A DNA stretch of 64,000 nt from NCBI GenBank assembly GCA_014607495.2, contig CP053161.1, forward strand, positions 11,727,115 through 11,791,114. The letters are read 5' to 3'. Origin of the DNA: Carposina sasakii (lineage: Eukaryota > Arthropoda > Insecta > Lepidoptera > Carposinidae). Below, one piece after another: positions 55,740-64,000 of this stretch. Both the position numbers and the translations under genes were made by a program. Under the pieces are notes generated by a model that saw nothing but the letters and a program-made list of their open reading frames with translations, was not told the DNA's origin and did no database searches. Within the stretch, counting starts at the first letter, position 1. Each line of letters opens with the position of its first letter.

Positions 55740-56010
55740 ACAAATGAGTTGTGTTCAACGAAAAGGTATGAATACAGCCGACTATAACATCCTCAATGGT
55801 TTAAGTGATGTTCCTGTTTCTTACACCTATGTAACAATTGATTGTAAATAATAAATAAATAATAATAACAAAGAACCTGTAACCTAGAAATCACATGTTT
55901 ATTTTCCTAGATAGTATGTAGATATTCCAAAACTACTCAGGAGTGTTCATACTATCTTTAAAAAAATACATGTCGTGATTAATTGGAGTCTCAAATTTTG
56001 TGAACACCTG
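55740..56010. mobile_element. degenerate MITE family A, with an insertion
   Basis: caacgaaaaggtatgaatac, gccgactataac on the left; cctagaaatcacatgtttat, aggagtgttcatactatctt, ggagtctcaaattttgtgaa on the right. Between them about 100 bases with an (AAAT)n-type tail look like another short retro-insertion. Confidence 0.45.
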
Positions 56011-57894
56011 TTATAACTGCCAAGTTTCGTCAAAATAAATATATGTTATAGTTTTGAAAGAACATTCAACAAACATCTATTTTCACAAACTTTCACGTTA
56101 ATAATAATGTTTTTGGCTTTATTTAAATAAGTATCTATTCTATCGAGCCATTTGTCTAGAAACCACTTGACAAACCTTGACAAAACTTGGCGAATTTACA
56201 GGTGGATTTTCCATTATTTAAAACAAGAATATTTATAAATGTTTTTGTTTGTATAACATTTTTTTAACGTAAATTAGTCTTATTAGGGACAATTTAAAGC
56301 CAATTACTTTAACAAACACCCAACTCCAAAACTAGGTGACTTGGAAATATCAATAAAAAGGTAATAAATTAATTGGTTGATAACATGCGCCAGCGCACAC
56401 GGCTGGGCGGTGGGTGTGCCCGCCTCTGATTGGTCGGCTGTTAATTGGCTGTATAGATGTTAATAACCAGATTAAGATATACAGATATTTTTTTGTATTT
56501 GTTATATGATATATCTATACTTAATTATGGTTAGTTAGGTAGCTACCAACTGCATTAATATTAACTACTCAAGCCAATTATTATTTTATAGGTAACCGTT
56601 CTTGACATTTTTTTGCACAACTCAGATTTAATCTTCAATTAATTTCAAATCAAAATTGAAAGGTTGGAAAAAAACACCGAGACTCTTTTTGATCTATAGT
56701 TCGCCAACTAAAAATCTATAGTCCAACTAAAAATCACACAAAAATCAAGCCTCCCTACATTCTATTTATAATATACATCATCTATTAAAAGATAACCTTT
56801 ATACCAAAAACACAAAGTATTACCTCCTCGAGTAAAGGGGATATACGACTGAGAATCTCAGCCGAAGAAAGAAACTCATATATCCCACTCTTGAGTTATA
56901 TTTCACCTGTTCTACAAAAACTATAATTATAATCAAATCAAACTTTTACTATTAGCAATCAAGATAAAAACCTGTGTTGCGGGTAATTCTAATAAATTTC
57001 GCTCTAGCAATTTGTGAATCTAGGTTACCCATAATACCCGTATTTGCCGAAGAAAATATAAAATAAACACAACTAAGTGTACTGGGATCATAAAGGAAGA
57101 ACATAGTGGAGATGGCCATTACTCGCATTAATAGAACTGACGATTCGTTGTTAATAAACAACTGCAAATTTTACCTAATTCATAAAGCAGTCGCTATAGA
57201 TCTTTGCTGCTGTGTACTATGTCTACATCCACATGCATTTAAATATAGAGTAAGACTTCGTGTTATAGACTAAATCCCGTGCACAATTTCCTAACAACTA
57301 TTTTTTGTATGCCGTTACACAGATTGTACTGTTCATAAGAACTATTTTTCTATTCTTATTCTTTATTCTTCACAAACATAAAAGAAAATATAGAAAATCT
57401 TGCTTATCTCTAAAGGTGTATGTTACCATCATGTTTGCTACCAAAGGTCGATCAATCTTGACTGGTCTGGTAGCTTCAATTGGTCGACGACTATTCGACT
57501 AACTAATCAAACGATAGCCGGTGGATGGCACAGAACCAATCGGGTTAGAGAAATAACTATAAGAGGACCTCTACATATAGACCACAATCAGAACAATTAA
57601 ATTGTAAACAGAAACTTCTATTTGTAGAAACGCATATCCTGGCTGTTCTTTCTCCATCTACAAGCTGCACTCCAACTCATTCGGAGCGAGAGCAGAGGTA
57701 CTTATATGTAGAGTTACCCCCTACCTCTTGTTACTGTAGTAAAACTAGATGGAAAGTGTGTTTGTATACAAATTAAATATAACATTTTAGTTACCTTTTG
57801 AAGCTGATCATGAATCCGCCATTTTTGTTTTTATATATTTGTATGGACAACTATCGAGCGACAAGTGAGAAGGCCCTTTAGCGTTATATTTCAG
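56011..57894. other. no gene recognised
   Basis: A GC-rich patch at 56380-56450 (gcgccagcgcacacggctgg) stands out but carries no frame I can support. Other frames are AT-biased and unrecognised. Confidence 0.4.
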
Positions 57895-58107
57895 AAGGGC
57901 AATCGCGCAAATGTAGAACGTATTTACCAAAGCTTAATCACAACCAAAAACGTTACGTTATGCACATGTCATATCGCGCTAAATTTTGGCAACGTCAAAA
58001 CCATACAAAACAGTCAAAGGTGAGACGTTGGAAAAAGTCTAAAACGTTGGAACCAAAACAAAACCTAAAATGTTCCGTTAAAATTTTCATTTTGCGCGAT
58101 TGCCCTT
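57895..58107. mobile_element. 213-bp MITE, perfect 17-bp TIR
   Basis: aagggcaatcgcgcaaa (57895-57911) and tttgcgcgattgccctt (58091-58107) are exact inverted copies. Interior rich in acgtt motifs. The open frame at 57960-58169 runs through one end and is incidental. Confidence 0.75.
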
Positions 58108-58145
58108 TAAACAATGTAACATCGTTTGGCGTCAACGTTCGTTCT

Positions 58146-58247
58146 CCCACCAATAGCGCTAGGAATTGATCACGTAACTTGACGAACGCACGAAAACGAA
58201 AGCTTCCTATTGGAGCAAACGTGTGTCGATGACAAACCTCTATCAGG
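58146..58247 (+). repeat. ~100-bp repeat pair, copy 2
   Basis: ccaccaatagcgct, cgcacgaaaacgaaagcttc, ctattggagcaaacgtgtgt, aaacctctatca match 43748-43842. Confidence 0.55.
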
Positions 58248-59154
58248 GGGACAAATTCTTGAAAAGTCTCGAGATAGAACGAAGCCGAAACGGAACCGTT
58301 GTAGACGCTCAGAACAATGCAATAATTACTTTATGGTGACGTAATTAGACACATTTCAGCACGAGAGAGATATTTGTTTTTATTATGTCACACTCGCGAC
58401 CAATGCGTCCTAAAATATACCTCATTACTCAAGCGGTAAGTATATATTGCTTCGCACCGCGATTCGTTAACGGTTAATTAGAAGTTGCGATTCGGCTCAA
58501 AAATATTCAAGAATTGCTCCCCAGTTTTATCGAGATTTATTTTATTGATTCAACACATTTAATATGTATGAGTACATAAGGACTTAACTTACTGCCATAA
58601 CGGATTTGCATTATATAGTTATAATTAATGGCAATATTACAATGTGTCATAACACACAAAAAAGACATATGAGATATAGCAAACAATAAACTCACTTCAC
58701 TAAACAATCCAACATATTAAAATGCCTTCAAACAAATCCGACGGTAAAACCTAGTTAATCCACAAACGTTAGTAACCGTTGTTGGTAACTCGTGAAATAC
58801 AGTTCACCTTGTTAACTTGTTAACTTGAACGTTAAACGTTCTAGTACGACTTTGTTTAGATTTTTTACTTTACCGTTTCCATATGCTGTATATTTCGAGC
58901 TGCCTTTTTAGTTCTATTAAATCTATTTTTTACTGTTATATGTGACTGGTTTTTAATTAAGCCAAGTATTACAACTGAAAACTACCGGTAGGTACATACC
59001 TAGTATGTATAGCTGGTATATATGTCTGGTTGTTTTTGAGCTTGAGAGATATACCAATACCTTGTTAGATTCATCTAGTCGTGAGAGTGATACTTAGATA
59101 ATAGCTCTGTGAATTTGACGTTTAAAAGTGAGACATCTCGCTCTCACCAAATTC
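58248..59154. other. no gene recognised
   Basis: A short tandem ttgttaacttgttaacttg at about 58810. No other signal. Confidence 0.4.
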
Positions 59155-59320
59155 ATCATACGGGTGCTGGCGGCGTAAATCATCGCAGAGGCGAAGAAAG
59201 TTGGGAAAACCTGGAGAGAAATAAACGTGACAAAAACTCAGAACCGAACGGGATGGCGGACGTCTGTGGAGGCCCTCTGCCCCAGCTAGGGGACACAGGA
59301 ATATAAGTCAAAAGTCAAGT
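59155..59320 (+). pseudogene. LINE-like ORF 3' end remnant
   Basis: One frame reads GKTWREINVTKTQNRTGWRT and SVEALCPS, a stop, then GTQEYKSKVK; it resembles LINE ORF2 tails and the sequence at 726-940. Less AT-rich than the flanks. Clade not identified. Confidence 0.4.
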
Positions 59321-59987
59321 CACTTAAGATCTTAGTCGATTTCCCTATTTATTCTTAAAATAACTTTGTACTACGTTTATTTACACCACCGGTAAACATC
59401 AAGGGATATACCTATAAAGTGTGAAATAAAGTAATTCTAAGAAAAGTCAACGAATAAGGAAGAGACATCTAGTAAGATATTCTTAGCTTTTACTCCATAA
59501 AGTTGTCTCCTACGTTTATGACATATAACTGGCAGTCCTCGGTGATTTCCTCCTTCTGTGCTGAGTTTAATTGATACCTCATTCATTATAAATATATTAT
59601 ATTATCCGCTACAGCGGAGCACGTAAAAACAAATGTTGCTAAAATCATCATCCTAATTTTAGCTTTACCTTACACGGGTAAAAATAGTTAACATACCCGA
59701 CACTTACCCCAAAAAAGCGGGTAACTCCAATTTTCCAATTATCGTATCAATTTTCCTCCACAAACGACGTGAGCACTCTATTCGGGAATATCTAAATCAT
59801 GTGTTGGACACTCCATAATGGGGAATAATGGCGGAGTTGCGACGTTATAGCCCTATTAAGTGATAAAGAACTATGTCAATGTAGCCATCGAAGTATCGGC
59901 ATTGGACCCATTGCGTGGCTAAATCGAGTTGGCTTCCGTCTCAATAGATTTTTTGTTATATATTTCACAATACCCTATGCTTGCGGG
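59321..59987. other. no gene recognised
   Basis: No match. Confidence 0.4.
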
Positions 59988-60148
59988 GCTTTACTAGATA
60001 CATCAGCTACATCTCCTTACGTGCATGTCGTAAGAGTCGACTGAGGAACTCGAGAATTTTCTCAGGCGATGATAAGCTAGCAACTTGTCACTGATCATTT
60101 ACATCTGTCCCCGCTATGCTAAAGGTGACTGCGTATTCTAATGATTTT
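59988..60148 (-). repeat. family D dispersed repeat, best minus copy
   Basis: gcggggctttactagataca, tcagctacatctccttacgt, gcatgtcgtaagagtcgact, tctcaggcgatgataagcta, gcaacttgtcactgatcatt, tacatctgtccccgctatgc. Gives the family's order without interruption. Confidence 0.8.
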
Positions 60149-60149
60149 T

Positions 60150-60421
60150 TTTATATTAAATAGACTTAGGCTTGACCACAACACGCCTGGTAGTAAGCAC
60201 CGTTGCAGTCTAAGATGGAGCGCGCTTGCCTAAAAGAAACCTGTTCACTCTCGACTTGAAGACCGCAAGATTATAGTTCATGGGGAACAGGGATTCAGGC
60301 AGGGAGTTCCACAGCTTGGCCGTTCGCACTATGAATGTAGAAGCAAAACGCTTAGTACGAGTTTTCGGCACTTCAACTGTGAACCGGTGTCGCCTTGACG
60401 TTTCCCTGGTCCTCCATTTCT
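60150..60421 (-). pseudogene. 5'-truncated LINE, RT C-terminus, poly-A tailed
   Basis: Minus-strand frame [60 protein letters not shown], then a stop at 60210-60212. Closely parallels the tail of 36961-37745 (RTKRYANSYVMRTAKEWNAL). 3' UTR caggcgtgttgtggtcaagc and an A-run at about 60147-60156. No ATG, so it would be missed by start-based ORF calling. Confidence 0.8.
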
Positions 60422-60444
60422 TTAAGAAATCCTCCTATTTCGTG

Positions 60445-60579
60445 TTATCCTACTAATATCATAAACGCGAAAGTTTGTGAGTATGGATGGATGGATGGAT
60501 GTTTGTTACTCTTTTACGTAAAAACGGCTGGAGCAATTTTAATAAAATTTGGCATGGAGTTCGCGGGCGTCCACTAGTG
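60445..60579 (+). mobile_element. Helitron-like element with (GGAT)n
   Basis: Starts cctactaatatcataaacgc, has atggatggatggatggat, gtaaaaacggctggagcaat, and ends gttcgcgggcgtccactagt. Confidence 0.6.
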
Positions 60580-61118
60580 TAAATGTATTTTAAACCTGTA
60601 TATAAAATTAAATTATTTCTTGATTACTAGTAACCCTTAATTTCGTCACTGTTGCCTTTGACAGAAGGGTTAATTTTAAAAACTTAATTAGATATAAACT
60701 TATATTGTAACCTTATTAAGCTGTCTATCAAAAGTTTTCTGATAACGTAAAACTTAATACCGCTAACTACCAATCGATAATGTGCAAAGTAAACTTTTAA
60801 ATTTGCGTTTACCGCGATTACTGAACTCTATTACATGAACTATAGAGTCGACGTTTATTTAGTGTACACTGTTTGGTTATGTTTTAAACGTTAACGTGGA
60901 AAAGAACAGTTCTCCACACGCTCTGTATCATAGACATAGGTACCAGTAGATACCAGTCATCGGATGCTTATAAAATGCAATGTGGTCGATTATGACTTCC
61001 ATACTTAAACCAAAACTTAAAATTAGTCATTTATGTCCCTCTCCATACTTAATGTAAATCGTTGAGACACAGAGGGACAGGTAGGACTAACTTTAAATTT
61101 AAGATTAAGGCGATTATC
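60580..61118. other. no gene recognised
   Basis: No match. Confidence 0.4.
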
Positions 61119-61302
61119 ACACTGCCACGCACCATGCAGCGTAGCGCGTGAATGCGTTTTCTAACGTTGCTTGTAAGTATCTCCCGCCGTTTATATAGAA
61201 AATACGCACAGTCCGACACACAGAAAATGCATCCACGCGCGTTCATACAGATCACGCCTAAGTCCGTCGACACGCAACATGCAGCGTGGTGCGTGGCAGT
61301 GT
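61119..61302. mobile_element. 184-bp MITE, perfect 16-bp TIR
   Basis: acactgccacgcacca (61119-61134) and tggtgcgtggcagtgt (61287-61302). Inner gcgcgtgaatgcgttttc/gaaaatgcatccacgcgc also pair. GC-richer than flanks, which is why long open frames appear on both strands here; neither has a recognisable product. Confidence 0.7.
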
Positions 61303-61931
61303 ACGAGTATCGCCAAGTGACGGTCAGAATTAACCACAATGTTGATCTTTCGACGCTTTTCCATAGTTCTGCAATGTCAATGTTCAGGTTTTGTGAACGT
61401 ATTTTTCTTTTAGTCATCCATACAAGTTCGTTACCTGCCACTCACACCACCAGTACGCTTGTCACACACAGCCTGTCCTAAACTTCTTGATATCTAATAG
61501 AATATATTTAAGAATGATAATGTACAGTAGGATTACTTTACAGTAAGGTTAAAATAACCGATTGTAAGAAATTTTAGCATATTATATTGTAGATTTAGTC
61601 TTCAATTGTTGTCAATACAAAACTTCAAATTAGGAACCAAAAAATCTGATATTCATTCGGATCTCTAGAATTGAAACTGGCCGTTTAACGTCTATTAACT
61701 TCTACATCGGTGTCAGTAACTATTACGTAGTTAACTGCATGAGGGAGGATTTCTTAGAAAAGCTTGAGCACATTGGTCTAAATATCCGATATCTTCGTGA
61801 TATTTCAAATTGTTTCCCATAATAGGTTACTAAAAGTATTGCCAGCTACACCACGCGGGGAGTTCTTAGTGGAAAATGTAATTGGGATACTGGAAACTTA
61901 TTTGTAGGTTATAAATATAATACCTGCCTTA
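61303..61931. other. no gene recognised
   Basis: No match. Confidence 0.4.
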
Positions 61932-62134
61932 TACAGAGTGTAAAAGGAGGGGAAAATGTTGAGCGAAATTTCATAGATATAGCCTACTATAGAGAACATA
62001 TTTACAGAGACTCGAATTGTATAGAAACTTTCCAAAATGTGGAAAAATAAATATGTGATTTCAAGACAAAAATTTTGTAAATAGGTTCTGAGTGAACTCT
62101 TTTCATAGCATTTCCCTTTCTGTTACACCTTGTA
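61932..62134. mobile_element. MITE family A, shortened
   Basis: tacagagtgtaaaaggaggg, gcctactatagagaacatat at the left; tgatttcaagacaaaaattt, ctttctgttacaccttgta at the right. Centre reduced. Confidence 0.7.
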
Positions 62135-64000
62135 AGGTAACCAACTATAAGTGGTTAGTTGAAAACATTGGCACTACTTTGTTGCAAGTTAATTTTGTAA
62201 TGAGGTAGCTGCAAATTTACCTAAAAGTGTTTAATTTAGCTGTAGTTTTCAGTGTATAGTGCTACAGGCCTACAGTCTCAGCTTGAAATAAAATAGATAA
62301 TTTGTTTATAAATATTTTTTGGGTGAAAACAATAGAACGTTTGAACCATGATATGTGAAATTGATTCCAATGTCTAGTAAAGCTGCTAGCTCGTATAATA
62401 GCTACCTATGCCAAACCCCTGGGCTACATTATGTAGTCCATGCGGGCAGCAGTGTAAAATAGTAATACTAATAGTAGTGAAAATAATATTAAAAATAAGA
62501 ACAACCAAATTCATTACAAATTAATACTAATTTGCAATTTGAAAACGCACGATACTCTCTCGATTACAAACTATAGGTAGAAACAAAATCGTATTCATCT
62601 GTCGATAATTTCTCGATCCAATGAATCGACTAATCGACTCGTTAATAAAACCAGAACAAACACGGTGTTGTTACATATTTTCAAGGTCGAAAATTCAGTA
62701 ATCAAAGGCGAAAAGATGAATTTTTCCCAATACTCAAATCTAGGTTGTTTTGTTGGGGAATAAAGTGGGTATTCCTCTGTTTTGATTATTAAGTATGCTT
62801 GTTAGAAGTTCCCAAAATAAGGGGCCTGGAGCGGAATTGATAATTTACTCGTTCGAACCCTATTATTAAGGTTGTTGTGATGATTGAGGGTTTCATACTA
62901 TGCTTGTGCGCATTCCGACGGCAGAACAAACAGAGTTTTGGTCGTTAAGGTGGAGGAATTACGAGGTGATTATGGAGGATGAAGGGCAATGGACTCTTAC
63001 AGGTGGCCTCAGATATCGTAAATGAATAGTAGAACATCTTGCCTTTGGTGTCTAGTTAGGCTCGGCTGAGTTAAGAAAACTTGTCCACGATTACTGTAAT
63101 CTGAAACTTGTTATAATGCCGAGACTAAAGTTACCTAAACATCTTAAAATAATATGATGATGGTGATATTTGACAGTAAAATTAGTGGAATATCTATTCA
63201 ATTAGGACTGCGCCCAGATTTTGTTGCAATGACACAATGATTAGTGGTACTTATACATATTTCACTTTCTAGACTATATTATATTTTGTAATAAATAAGG
63301 AATATCTTGCAGTACATAGTGTTTATTTATATTTATAGCTGGCATGTCTTTATCCTACTTACATCTACAACAAAATGACTTACTATTTTCATTAACTATG
63401 AGGTTTTGATAAAGAGCATGGGAATTCGAAGGAAGTTGTATTGCCTTGTTTTCATATCGAGTTTTCGTGTATGGGATATGCTAATTGAGAAATGGTTATA
63501 AGTTTATTCCATCTCGCAGTGGTAAATAGTATTTTCGAAGTTAGGAACTATTAAGGCTGAGAATTGGACAGATACTCTTTAATTTCTCACTAAAATCTCA
63601 TTAGGAATATTTAATATAAAACTTAGCTACCAGATTGTCAAAGTTAATGTAAATGTATTATTTGAGAAAAGTGTTCATTTTAGAAATAGGACGAGAAGCG
63701 AATATTTTTAAACCCATTTTTTATAAAAAAAAAACTATATGAAAAAAGAACGCTATAAATATCGCTTACAGCTACAATTTCCATCAAGCTGTCGTTCAAT
63801 TTTAATTCAAAATGGACAGAGGCTTGATATTGAGTGATATACTCACATAACGGGTAAAAAAATCCAGCAAAATTATTAAGGTTTGGTGTATGAAATACAT
63901 TTTAGATAAACTTCCTTTCATTTATTCCAAAATATCTTAGAGCTATAAACAGAGAGAAGAAAATGGAAAAAAGTATACACTCCAAGTGAATAAGAACAAC
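62135..64000. other. no gene or repeat recognised
   Basis: AT-rich to the window end. agtccatgcgggcagcagt at about 62432 may be a stray Helitron-like end. No supported frame. Confidence 0.45.

Noticed and set aside
57960..58169. 69-residue open frame
   Set aside because: Crosses the right end of a MITE with perfect TIRs.
61049..61481. 130-residue minus and 109-residue plus overlapping open frames
   Set aside because: They overlap a GC-rich TIR element whose composition lowers stop frequency; no recognisable motif in either.

Overview
The window looks like gene-free, AT-rich (about two-thirds A+T by eye) intergenic or intronic DNA from a moth or butterfly (Lepidoptera). This rests on repeat content, not on host genes: RTE-type LINE 3' ends, LINEs with microsatellite tails, tRNA-derived SINEs, Helitron-like copies ending in a hairpin plus CTAGT, and many TA-flanked miniature elements beginning TACAGGGTG all resemble families I know as common in lepidopteran genomes. 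No complete host gene, rRNA, functional tRNA, CRISPR array or operon is visible. The only host-like coding signal is one candidate 122-base exon on the minus strand (10217-10338), next to a Helitron-like end, plus weaker frames at 4403-4975 and 12000-12175.

Layout. 0.9-1.6 kb: RTE LINE fragment with 12-bp target duplications. 2.2-2.6 kb: dispersed repeat ('family D') split by a palindromic MITE. 6.9-7.3 kb: Helitron-like element and SINE. 8.4-8.9 kb: mosaic of miniature elements. 14.7-15.8 kb: ~1-kb TIR element inside an RTE remnant. 17-21 kb: Helitron-like copy, MITE family B copies, an RTE fragment peppered with short insertions, and an RTE-tailed repeat. 22.3-23.5 kb: MITE, then an 18-bp minisatellite inside a family D copy. 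24-32 kb: scattered MITEs, Helitron-like copies and family D. 33.1-34.4 kb: the best-preserved LINE (RT motifs visible). 35-41 kb: family D, Helitron-like, LINE, MITE and RTE copies. 41-45 kb: foldback family C, then MITE A, MITE B and a tRNA-SINE nearly head to tail. 47-49 kb: RTE, tRNA-SINE, a LINE end with a perfect 14-bp target duplication, and a TATG-tailed repeat. 50-54 kb: family D, a MITE A split by a LINE tail, a TATCGATA-rich palindrome split by a SINE. 55-62 kb: small TIR elements and LINE ends. 62.1-64 kb: nothing recognised.

How the parts relate: this is layered transposon sediment. Non-autonomous MITE, SINE and Helitron-like copies depend on proteins encoded elsewhere; every LINE here is 5'-truncated and nearly all are frameshifted or stopped. 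Nesting gives a relative order: family D is older than MITE A (27.3 kb) and the CCCCCT MITE (2.3 kb); MITE B is older than the RTE copy at 19 kb; the TATCGATA palindrome is older than the SINE at 53 kb. Family letters (A, B, C, D) are labels used only here.
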